Shown: piece after piece, positions 1-5,401 of the stretch
Layout of the letters: every line of letters begins with the position of its first letter
Position numbering within the stretch: the first letter of the stretch is position 1
Assembly (NCBI GenBank): GCA_021160205.1
Contig: JAGHCZ010000044.1
Coordinates: 1-5,401 of the forward strand
Source of the DNA: Nitrososphaerota archaeon
GTDB lineage: Archaea; Thermoproteota; Nitrososphaeria_A; Caldarchaeales; Wolframiiraptoraceae
Length of the DNA: 5,401 bases
Reading direction: 5' to 3'
The notes under the pieces: model-generated
What the model was told of the DNA's origin: nothing
The model's database searches: none
The model's input: only the letters and a program-made list of their open reading frames with translations
Program-made: the position numbers and the translations under genes

Positions 1-1
1 A

Positions 2-136
2 AAGAAAACCATGGTCGAGAGATTTCTCTTGGATTCCCAGATTTTGAAAATGATAGAAGGCACGCCGGAGATTCAGAGAATAATAATTTCGAGATTTCTG
101 GCTAAAAATTTAGACGACGAAGCGGAAAAGGATTAA
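2..136 (+). CDS. C-terminal end of an unidentified protein (partial)
   Basis: An open frame enters from the left edge and stops at TAA 134-136, giving 44 visible residues. It begins KKTMVERFLLDSQ and ends FLAKNLDDEAEKD. The segment looks helical and soluble, with a strongly charged tail and no membrane segment, cysteine cluster or family motif that I recognise. An in-frame ATG lies at 11-13, but the ten bases before it contain no ribosome binding site, so the frame more probably continues upstream of the window than starts here. It is followed after 33 bases by the membrane zinc-ribbon gene on the same strand, which fits a shared transcript. No function is assigned. Codon use (AGA for arginine, AT-rich third positions) matches the neighbours. 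Confidence 0.6.
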   Translation, partial: KKTMVERFLLDSQILKMIEGTPEIQRIIISRFLAKNLDDEAEKD

Positions 137-163
137 AATGAAGTAGCCGCATTTGTTTTAGCT

Positions 164-167
164 GGAG
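164..167 (+). promoter_or_regulatory. Possible ribosome binding site (GGAG) for the TTG-start gene
   Basis: GGAG lies only two bases before the TTG at 170. This is tighter than the usual 5-10 base spacing, so the site is plausible but not ideal. It matters because there is no ATG, GTG or other TTG in frame between the upstream stop and position 170. Confidence 0.35.
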
Positions 168-169
168 AA

Positions 170-694
170 TTGACGGCTAAGCTGCTCACCGCGTCAATAG
201 CATCCTACGCAATTTTCTTATTTTTACCGCTTATTGGCCAGTTTATAGGTCTAAATTTCAACGATTCCGCATCGCTGAACATTTTCACTCTTCTGCTTAC
301 CTGTCTAGCGGCTGTCGCGGCGCTCCTCATAACAGAGAAAAAGATCGCTTCTTCGTTTTCTTCGCCCCTTATCGGAGGGGTTGCGGCTCTAGCATCTGCC
401 TATCTGATCGCTTTTCTTTCAGAGGATTCGCTTGAGGGGATTGTGGCGATATATTTTTCACCTCAGTACTTCTTGGCGGTATGCGGATCAGCCGTCATCG
501 CGGCGGCGCTCAGTTATCTTATCAAATCAGAGAAAATCCCCGAACTTAAAAAAGAAACCAAAATCGAAGAAATAAGTGAGAAGGAAAAACCAAAAGTCGA
601 GATGATTAACTGTCCCTACTGCGGCCGTCAAATTCCAGTTGACTCGATCTTTTGCCCATTATGCGGAGGCAGGATTGGAGAAGAAGAAAGATGA
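170..694 (+). CDS. Four-helix membrane protein with C-terminal zinc ribbon, function unknown
   Basis: The protein has 174 residues. Hydrophobic stretches at about residues 9-28, 36-54, 66-84 and 99-118 predict four membrane helices. A lysine/glutamate-rich linker (about 119-145) leads to a zinc ribbon with C148, C151, C162 and C165 (spacing C-x2-C-x10-C-x2-C, in CPYCG and CPLCGG knuckles). Short zinc ribbons of this kind are common at the ends of archaeal membrane proteins and are usually held to bind proteins or nucleic acid, but that role is inferred here. The topology, with an even helix count and the ribbon on the charged side, suggests a cytoplasmic ribbon. TTG at 170 is the first possible start after an in-frame stop at 134, and any later ATG or GTG would remove helices. 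The stop TGA (692-694) overlaps the ATG of the UPF0282 gene in ATGA, implying coupled translation. I recognise no named family for the membrane part. Confidence 0.85.
   Translation: MTAKLLTASIASYAIFLFLPLIGQFIGLNFNDSASLNIFTLLLTCLAAVAALLITEKKIASSFSSPLIGGVAALASAYLIAFLSEDSLEGIVAIYFSPQYFLAVCGSAVIAAALSYLIKSEKIPELKKETKIEEISEKEKPKVEMINCPYCGRQIPVDSIFCPLCGGRIGEEER
677..680 (+). promoter_or_regulatory. Ribosome binding site (GGAG) for the UPF0282 gene
   Basis: GGAG is followed by ten purine-rich bases and then ATG at 691. The site lies inside the end of the zinc-ribbon gene. It supports ATG 691 over the ATG at 652, which would add 13 residues that only re-read the zinc-knuckle codons in another frame and has no such site. 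Confidence 0.55.
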
Positions 695-1647
695 AGATTA
701 AACTACTCGCATTCGACAGCATGGGTACGAGAAGCATGTGCTCAGCCATAGAGACGAAAAACGCGAAAATACTGATCGACCCAAGCGCCGCCCTCGGCCC
801 TCACCGCTATGGACTAAAACCTCATCCATTAGAGCGTGAAAAGCTTAAAGAACATAAAGCGTTGATACGGGAAGAGGCGGAGAATGCTGACCTGATCATT
901 ATAACGCATTACCATTACGACCATTTCCCGAGACCAAGTGAAGAGATCAATTGGCTTAAAGGAAAATGCATCCTGCTAAAAGACCCAATTAACATGATAA
1001 ACTTCAGTCAAAAGATGCGGGCTAAAATATTCCTTGCGAGGCTGAGGAAAATCGGCGCGAAACCCAAGATCGCCGACTCCAAAGAGATGAGAATTCAAGG
1101 CTGCAAAATCTCCTTTTCTCCGCCGGTTAATCACGGCAACGATTCAAAGCTTGGGTTCGTTCTAGAAGTTTTGGTGATGGAGGGCGGGGAGAAGGTCGTT
1201 CACTCATCCGACGTTGAAGGATTTGTAAATGAGGATCAGCTCAAGTTCGTTTTAAGACATAAGCCGGATGTCTTGATCTGCGACGGGCCCATGACTTACA
1301 TGCTCGGAAGCAGGTTTAGCGAAGAAGACCTCGAGAAGTCTCTTGCCAACCTCATCAAGATCGTGAAAAAGGGATTTCTCAGCGATTTAATTATAGATCA
1401 TCACGCGGCGAGAGATCTTGAGTGGAGATCGAGAATTAGTCCCTTGCTTAGGGAGGGAGACGGAGCCGGGGTCAGAGTGATTAGCGCCGCGAGCTATATG
1501 GGGATGAAGGAAGAGCTCCTCGAAGCAAGGAGAAAGGAGTTATACGAGAAATTTAAGGAGGAAGCCGGCGGAGAAGTTTCAAAGAGATCCTTAAGTTCTG
1601 GATCGACGAGGGGTAATGGGTTAAGACGACATGTCACTCCTAGATGA
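691..1647 (+). CDS. UPF0282 family metallo-beta-lactamase-fold hydrolase
   Basis: The 318-residue protein belongs to the archaeal UPF0282/COG2248 group of predicted metal-dependent hydrolases. The signature is visible: an N terminus with LIDPSAALGPHRYGLKPHP (about 28-46), the metal-binding motif THYHYDH with H73, H75, D77 and H78, a later NHG histidine (H148), an aspartate in HSSDVEG (D174), and DHHAARD (H237/H238, D242). Together these can supply a two-metal site, so the enzyme looks catalytically intact. The substrate is not known. The fold is shared with nucleases, thioesterases and other hydrolases, and no beta-CASP insertion typical of CPSF/RNase J nucleases is evident. It should be cytoplasmic, as there is no signal peptide or membrane helix. 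The last 25 residues (after about 293) are serine/arginine-rich and look disordered; they end inside the lhr start region with a 17-base overlap. The start overlaps the upstream stop (ATGA). Family identity is confident; function is not. Confidence 0.9.
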   Translation: MKIKLLAFDSMGTRSMCSAIETKNAKILIDPSAALGPHRYGLKPHPLEREKLKEHKALIREEAENADLIIITHYHYDHFPRPSEEINWLKGKCILLKDPINMINFSQKMRAKIFLARLRKIGAKPKIADSKEMRIQGCKISFSPPVNHGNDSKLGFVLEVLVMEGGEKVVHSSDVEGFVNEDQLKFVLRHKPDVLICDGPMTYMLGSRFSEEDLEKSLANLIKIVKKGFLSDLIIDHHAARDLEWRSRISPLLREGDGAGVRVISAASYMGMKEELLEARRKELYEKFKEEAGGEVSKRSLSSGSTRGNGLRRHVTPR

Positions 1648-4495
1648 AGAAGGCATCCTAAGCAGGCTCGCTAAGCCCGTGGCGGAGGCATTCAGAGAGA
1701 GATTCAAGCATTTTACAGAACCCCAGCTCGAAGCCGTACCGAAGATTCTCGCGGGGAAAAACTTGCTCTTAATGGCGCCAACCGGAACCGGGAAAACGGA
1801 GGCGGCTCTTCTCCCGATTCTAAGCAAGCTGGTCGTCGGGGGGAGAACTCCGGGCATAAAGATTCTCTACATAACTCCTTTGAGAGCGTTGAATAGGGAT
1901 TTGCTTGAGCGGATCGATTGGTGGTCTCAGAAGCTCGATTTCAAAAGCGCAGTTAGGCATGGGGACACTTCCCAGAGGGAACGGAGAGTTCAGAGCCTCG
2001 AACCTCCAGATCTCTTAATTACAACTCCGGAGACCTTACAGGTAATCTTAACTGGTAAAATTTTGAGGAATCACTTGAGAACTGTTAGATGGGTGATAAT
2101 CGACGAGGTTCACGAGCTCGCGACCGATAAAAGAGGAGGCCAGCTGGCGATAGGACTTGAAAGACTTCGGAGAATCGTCGGAAGAGATTTTCAGAGAATA
2201 GGTTTATCGGCCACGATCGGGAATCCCGAGAAGATCGCTAAATTCTTGGTCGGATCGAATAGAGAATGCGAGATAGTTAGAGTGCCCGTGGCAAAGAACA
2301 TGGACATCAAAGTGATTTATCCCGAGCCCGTCGAGGAAGATAGAATACTGGCGGGGAACATAGGAGTTCACCCCGAAGTAGCTGCGAGACTCAGGGTCAT
2401 CAAATCACTAATCGACTCCCATCAGTCAACTCTGATTTTCACGAATACAAGACCCCTCGCGGAGATCTTAACGAATAGATTTAGGGTTTGGAATGAGCAC
2501 ATGCAGATCGGAATACATCACGGATCTCTCTCGAAGTCGATGAGGATCTCGACGGAGGAAGCGTTGAAAACCGGGAAGCTGGCTGGAATAGTTTGCACAT
2601 CGTCGCTTGAACTAGGAATAGATGTCGGAAGAATTGATTTATGCATCCAATATAATTCCCCGAGGGAGGTCACTAGGCTCATTCAGAGAGTCGGCAGAAG
2701 CGGCCACGGAGTCGGCAGGACGGCGAAGGGCGTCATCGTGGCCATAGATTCGGATGATGCGCTTGAATCGTTGGCTATCACGAGGAGGGCGATGGAGGAA
2801 CTCTTGGAGGAACCGGAGATACCCACGAAAAGTTACGACGTTATCATGCATCAGGTCGCCGGATTGATCATCGAATACGGCAGAATCAAGCTCGAAGAAG
2901 CGCTTGACCTATTCAGACAAGCCTATAATTTCAGGGACTTAACCTTAGATGAGCTCAAATTCGTTGTGGAGCATATGATAAATCTAGGAATAGCGGATCT
3001 AAGAGGCGATGAGATATCTAAGCCCAGGAACACGAGAGAGCTCTACGAATACTACTTTAACAACCTCTCCATGATCCCCGAGCAAAGGCAATACATAGTC
3101 ATAGACGAAGTAAAAAACGAGCCCGTTGGAATACTTGACGAAGAATTCGTCGCCGAGTACGGCGATCCTGGAACGAGGTTCATCTTAACCGGAAAAGCAT
3201 GGGAAATCCACAACCTAAGCGGAGACAGAATCTACGTCGCGCCCCTAGCGGATTACGAGGGAGCTATTCCAAGCTGGGTTGGAGAAGAAATACCTGTGCC
3301 CTATGAGGTCGCGATCGAGGTCGGATCTCTGAGAAGAGAGTATCGGGATAGAAGGCTCAAAGGAGAAAATGGGGCGAGCATAGCCGAGGATATCGCTAGA
3401 AGATATGACGTCGATGGAAAGGTGGTCTTAAGGGCATTCAAAGAAGTCGAGGAATGCATCAAGCAAGAAATACCCGTCCCAACGGATAAAGAAGTTTTAA
3501 TCGAAGAGGTCGACCAATACGTGATCCTCCATGTTCACGGAGGGCTGAAGGCTAATAGAACAATCCAGAAACTAGTAAGCTACGTTCTCTCAGAGAAAAT
3601 CGGATCACCCATCAAGGGGCAACAGGACCCATATAGAATAGTGTTTAGATCCAGCCAGATTTCATCAGACCTCGTCATTAACTCGATTAGGGAGATTTTA
3701 TGTGAAAATTATGAAGAAAAGCTGATGAAAGCTATAGAATCTTCAACGCTCTTCAAGAGGAGACTCGTCCACGTAGCGAGAAAGATGGGAGTAATAAGAT
3801 ACGAAGCGAGCCTATCGGAGATAAACCTGAACCAACTCGCCGAAGCATTGAAGGACACCCCAGTTTACTGGGAGACCCTGAATTACACGGTGTTCCACGA
3901 CTACGATGCGGGAAAGGCTAAAGAGCTCTTAGAGAAAATCGCAAATGGGGAATTGAAGATTCAGAGGTGGAGATCTCCAACCGGGAAGCCTTCACCTCTT
4001 GGAAAGCTGACGTTGAGAAGATTCGAGTCGGAGGGCGAAGTTTCAACGCCTGAGGGGATGAGGAGAGTGGTATTGATGGCTGTTAGAGGGAGGCTTCTAA
4101 GCGAGTCATGGCTCGCGGTATGTGTAGATTGCTACGAATACTATGAACAGCTCTTGGTGAAAGATTTACCGGAGAAACCGAAGTGCCCCGTATGCGGATC
4201 TAATATGATAGGCTTAACGAAGCGCGTGCAAGAGGAGGTCCTAGGGCTGATCGCTAGGAGAGGCAAGCCCATTAACAAGAAGGAGCGGAGGATAATCGCG
4301 GAACTTAAGAGAAACGCCGTCCTAATCTCGAAATATGGCCGCGCAGCCGCCATCGCGCTCTCAGCCAGAGGCTTGAACCTCAAAGAGGTCACTCAAGTCT
4401 TGAAAGAGGAACCGCATGAAAGCATGAAATTAATAGACTTATTGATAGAAGCGGAGAAAAAGGCATTTCAAAGAAGGTTGGGAATCACCCCTTAA
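1631..4495 (+). CDS. lhr: Lhr-family superfamily 2 ATP-dependent helicase
   Basis: The 954-residue protein is a large helicase-related (Lhr) enzyme. The core motifs are in order: Q-motif region FTEPQ (28-32), Walker A APTGTGKTE (49-57), motif Ia TPLRAL (82-87), Ib TTPETL (131-136), Walker B DEVH (158-161) followed by KRGGQL, motif III LSAT (192-195), IV TLIFTNTR (267-274), V SSLELGIDVG (324-333) and VI QRVGRSGH (352-359). A winged-helix-like region and the Lhr-specific domain (about 400-800) follow, including AIPSWVGEE (W549), probably the counterpart of the family's conserved PFW segment. A Cys4 cluster, C831, C834, C852 and C855, lies near the C terminus. Lhr proteins translocate 3' to 5' on single-stranded nucleic acid and unwind DNA or RNA:DNA duplexes; roles in DNA repair and RNA metabolism are proposed. 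The length fits archaeal Lhr and lacks the long bacterial C-terminal extension. ATG 1631 is the only sensible start because an in-frame stop lies at 1622-1624. It overlaps the UPF0282 gene by 17 bases. Confidence 0.96.
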   Translation: MSLLDEEGILSRLAKPVAEAFRERFKHFTEPQLEAVPKILAGKNLLLMAPTGTGKTEAALLPILSKLVVGGRTPGIKILYITPLRALNRDLLERIDWWSQKLDFKSAVRHGDTSQRERRVQSLEPPDLLITTPETLQVILTGKILRNHLRTVRWVIIDEVHELATDKRGGQLAIGLERLRRIVGRDFQRIGLSATIGNPEKIAKFLVGSNRECEIVRVPVAKNMDIKVIYPEPVEEDRILAGNIGVHPEVAARLRVIKSLIDSHQSTLIFTNTRPLAEILTNRFRVWNEHMQIGIHHGSLSKSMRISTEEALKTGKLAGIVCTSSLELGIDVGRIDLCIQYNSPREVTRLIQRVGRSGHGVGRTAKGVIVAIDSDDALESLAITRRAMEELLEEPEIPTKSYDVIMHQVAGLIIEYGRIKLEEALDLFRQAYNFRDLTLDELKFVVEHMINLGIADLRGDEISKPRNTRELYEYYFNNLSMIPEQRQYIVIDEVKNEPVGILDEEFVAEYGDPGTRFILTGKAWEIHNLSGDRIYVAPLADYEGAIPSWVGEEIPVPYEVAIEVGSLRREYRDRRLKGENGASIAEDIARRYDVDGKVVLRAFKEVEECIKQEIPVPTDKEVLIEEVDQYVILHVHGGLKANRTIQKLVSYVLSEKIGSPIKGQQDPYRIVFRSSQISSDLVINSIREILCENYEEKLMKAIESSTLFKRRLVHVARKMGVIRYEASLSEINLNQLAEALKDTPVYWETLNYTVFHDYDAGKAKELLEKIANGELKIQRWRSPTGKPSPLGKLTLRRFESEGEVSTPEGMRRVVLMAVRGRLLSESWLAVCVDCYEYYEQLLVKDLPEKPKCPVCGSNMIGLTKRVQEEVLGLIARRGKPINKKERRIIAELKRNAVLISKYGRAAAIALSARGLNLKEVTQVLKEEPHESMKLIDLLIEAEKKAFQRRLGITP

Positions 4496-4546
4496 AGCAG
4501 CCCAGATCTCCATAGGACTTCTCTTTACGGAAAAAATCAGCGCACT

Positions 4547-4560
4547 AAATACTTAAATCA
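4547..4560 (+). promoter_or_regulatory. Possible archaeal TATA box for the PspC-domain gene
   Basis: The AT-rich element AAATACTTAAATCA, core CTTAAATC at 4552-4559, sits in the 93-base gap after lhr. Its centre is about 26 bases before position 4582, where transcription would be expected to start. That gives a leader of only about 7 bases to ATG 4589. No Shine-Dalgarno sequence precedes that ATG, which fits a leaderless or nearly leaderless messenger, a common archaeal arrangement. The assignment rests on composition and spacing only. Confidence 0.5.
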
Positions 4561-4588
4561 TTTAGATGAGATCGTTCAATGTCGCGGT

Positions 4589-5005
4589 ATGTCATCGAAA
4601 AAGCTTGAAAGATCTGATAAGAATAGAATTTTAGCCGGAGTCTTAGGCGGATTGGGAGAGTATCTAAACTTCGACGCGAACATCTTCAGGATAGTGGCAG
4701 TCATATTGTTCCTGTTATCCCCCATAGTGATGGTAATTCTTTACTTGATAGCGGTCTTTCTGATACCCAAGCGCGGCGAACCCAGGCCACTAGCCTCATC
4801 CTTTAACGCATCGCATCACACATCCCTAATAGCGGGATTCATAATATTTCTCATAGGAGCCGTTTTGCTGGGGCCCTCAACTACCGCCACGGCCATCACA
4901 TTCATTCACCCATATGGATTCCTCGTCATATTCCAGACGGTTGCAGCGACAATTCTCATGCTAATTGGATTGCTTCTAATGGTACCTCACTTAAAGAAAC
5001 TCTGA
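4589..5005 (+). CDS. PspC-domain membrane protein
   Basis: The 138-residue protein opens with a clear PspC domain (about residues 5-61). It has KLERSDKNRILAGVLGGLGEYL, split here as KLERSDKNR (5-13), ILAGVLGGLGEYL (14-26), then FDANIFRIV (28-36), followed by a hydrophobic helix or hairpin ending in the typical LYLIAVFLIP (51-60). Two more hydrophobic segments lie at about 79-95 and 108-131, so the protein extends beyond the minimal domain and should span the membrane three or four times. In bacteria PspC is a membrane partner in the phage-shock envelope-stress response. In archaea the domain occurs without that full system, and its role is not established. ATG 4589 is the first in-frame start and lacks a ribosome binding site, consistent with a short-leader transcript from the TATA-like element at 4547-4560. 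A LemA-family gene follows on the same strand after 190 bases with its own apparent promoter. No other psp gene is visible. Confidence 0.88.
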   Translation: MSSKKLERSDKNRILAGVLGGLGEYLNFDANIFRIVAVILFLLSPIVMVILYLIAVFLIPKRGEPRPLASSFNASHHTSLIAGFIIFLIGAVLLGPSTTATAITFIHPYGFLVIFQTVAATILMLIGLLLMVPHLKKL

Positions 5006-5074
5006 TTAAATAATTCTAAAAACAAAAGCTGCAAACTTAACCACCGAAACGCACCTATGGCGGGATTTCCACAT

Positions 5075-5090
5075 AAATTTCTTTAATTTT
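5075..5090 (+). terminator. Possible T-rich terminator after the PspC-domain gene
   Basis: A T-rich stretch (AAATTTCTTTAATTTT) lies about 70 bases after the PspC stop. Archaeal RNA polymerase can terminate at T-rich non-template tracts without a hairpin, and the next gene has its own promoter-like element, so termination here is plausible. The tract is interrupted by C and A bases and is preceded only by a weak stem (GCGGGA 5060-5065 with TCCCGC 5108-5113, which spans rather than precedes the tract). Confidence 0.25.
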
Positions 5091-5152
5091 GGAATGAATG
5101 CAAAAATTCCCGCTAATTCTTCCGCTCTCCCAACTCGTTCACCCCTCAAGAG

Positions 5153-5166
5153 GAAAGGCTTATAAT
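5153..5166 (+). promoter_or_regulatory. Probable archaeal promoter (BRE plus TATA box) for lemA
   Basis: GGAAAGG followed by CTTATAAT (5159-5166) resembles a purine-rich BRE next to a TATA box. The box centre is about 26 bases before position 5189, so transcription should begin just before the lemA ATG at 5196, giving a leader of roughly 7-12 bases. The distance from the first base of the box to ATG is 37, the same as for the PspC gene. Confidence 0.55.
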
Positions 5167-5186
5167 TCCCACCAGCTTTCAAATAC

Positions 5187-5191
5187 GAGGT
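5187..5191 (+). promoter_or_regulatory. Ribosome binding site (GAGGT) for lemA
   Basis: GAGGT matches the Shine-Dalgarno consensus, with four bases between it and ATG 5196. It fixes the start of the LemA-family gene. It lies at or very near the predicted transcript 5' end. Confidence 0.65.
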
Positions 5192-5195
5192 TGAC

Positions 5196-5401
5196 ATGGA
5201 TATAATATCGATTTTGATAGCGGTCATCTTGGTTGTGGCCATTGCCGCTTTACTTGCGTATTTCGTATCCGTGTATAATAGGCTTTACAGGCTTAAGAAC
5301 TCGGCCTCCGCTACTCTCGGCCAGGTAAGGGTGGCCTTAAAGAAGAGACTCGATATGATCGAGCAACTTCTCGACGCAGTTAAGAGCTACGCTAAATTCG
5401 A
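5196..5401 (+). CDS. lemA: LemA-family membrane protein (N-terminal part, cut by window end)
   Basis: 68 codons and two further bases are visible. Residues 1-6 precede one hydrophobic helix (about 4-25, MDIISILIAV onward), followed by the LemA hallmark: YNRLYRLKNSASATLGQV (27-44), then ALKKRLDMIEQLL (47-59) and DAVKSYAKF (60-68). This corresponds to the family pattern YNxLVxLRN...VxLxRRxDLIPNLVxxVKxYAxHE. LemA proteins have a short outward-facing N terminus, one membrane anchor and a long alpha-helical bundle; their molecular role is unclear. Bacterial homologues often sit beside TPM-domain or HtpX genes, and whether such a gene follows cannot be seen. The start is set by GAGGT at 5187-5191. 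The PspC-domain gene is 190 bases upstream, making a membrane-envelope neighbourhood, although each gene seems to have its own promoter. Confidence 0.9.
   Translation, partial: MDIISILIAVILVVAIAALLAYFVSVYNRLYRLKNSASATLGQVRVALKKRLDMIEQLLDAVKSYAKF

Noticed and set aside
652..690. Upstream ATG extending the UPF0282 protein by 13 residues (MPIMRRQDWRRRK)
   Set aside because: It only re-reads the zinc-ribbon codons in another frame. ATG 691 has GGAG ten bases upstream, forms an ATGA junction, and gives the usual family N terminus.
1621..1857. 78-codon open frame on the - strand
   Set aside because: It lies inside lhr opposite the Walker A region and has no family signature; it is a shadow of the real gene.
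2639..2851. 70-codon open frame on the - strand
   Set aside because: It is antisense to the conserved motif VI region of lhr and has no independent coding evidence.
4141..4392. 83-codon open frame on the - strand
   Set aside because: It is antisense to the cysteine cluster and C-terminal region of lhr, with no start signal or recognisable protein.
4518..4527. Pyrimidine run CTTCTCTTTA after lhr as a terminator
   Set aside because: It is too short and interrupted, with no stem; termination after lhr may occur here but the sequence does not support a call.
5057..5086. Nine-codon ORF (MAGFPHKFL) in the PspC-lemA gap, downstream of an AAACTTAAC box
   Set aside because: It is very short, has no ribosome site, and the upstream AT-rich box is weak.
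5022..5179. Inverted repeat AAAGCTG (near 5025) and CAGCTTT (5173-5179) flanking the intergenic region
   Set aside because: It is seven bases with arms about 140 bases apart, expected by chance; there is no target duplication or mobile-element signature.
5006..5195. Possible small RNA or riboswitch in the 190-base gap
   Set aside because: No convincing C/D or H/ACA box pair, stable hairpin or known riboswitch core is visible; the weak GCGGGA/TCCCGC stem has a 42-base loop.
5006..5242. 78-codon open frame on the - strand spanning the PspC-lemA gap
   Set aside because: It runs over the lemA promoter, ribosome site and N terminus, which are well supported on the + strand, and its translation has no recognisable features.

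Overview
The window looks archaeal and probably thermophilic. The signs are a single-chain Lhr helicase with the archaeal-type arrangement, a UPF0282 (COG2248) metallo-beta-lactamase-fold protein (a family known mainly from archaea), arginine coded almost entirely by AGA/AGG in the long genes, AT-rich TATA-like boxes about 37 bases upstream of two start codons, and GAGG/GGAG-type ribosome binding sites. A TACK-group archaeon (Korarchaeota or another Thermoproteota lineage) is a reasonable guess, but the sequence alone does not settle it.

Left part (1-4495): all genes lie on the + strand and are tightly packed. The window opens with the last 44 codons of an unidentified gene. After a 33-base gap comes a 174-residue protein with four predicted membrane helices and a C-terminal Cys4 zinc ribbon, most likely starting at TTG. 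Its stop overlaps the next start in an ATGA junction, where a 318-residue UPF0282 metal-dependent hydrolase begins. That gene overlaps by 17 bases the start of a 954-residue Lhr-family superfamily 2 helicase, which has all the core helicase motifs and a second Cys4 cluster near its C terminus. These three genes almost certainly share a transcript, with the operon promoter either upstream of the window or not visible.

Right part (4496-5401): a 93-base intergenic region carries a TATA-like element for a PspC-domain membrane protein of 138 residues. A 190-base intergenic region follows, with a T-rich possible terminator and a second TATA-like element. The window ends inside the first 68 codons of a LemA-family membrane protein, which has a clear GAGGT ribosome binding site. 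PspC-domain and LemA-family proteins are both linked to the cell envelope, so this end looks like a small membrane-related neighbourhood distinct from the nucleic-acid operon on the left.

I see no RNA gene, CRISPR array, mobile element or clearly new multi-gene system. The most interesting points are the overlapping linkage of an uncharacterised membrane zinc-ribbon protein, a metallohydrolase and Lhr, and the odd translation-start arrangements upstream of lhr and of the PspC gene.
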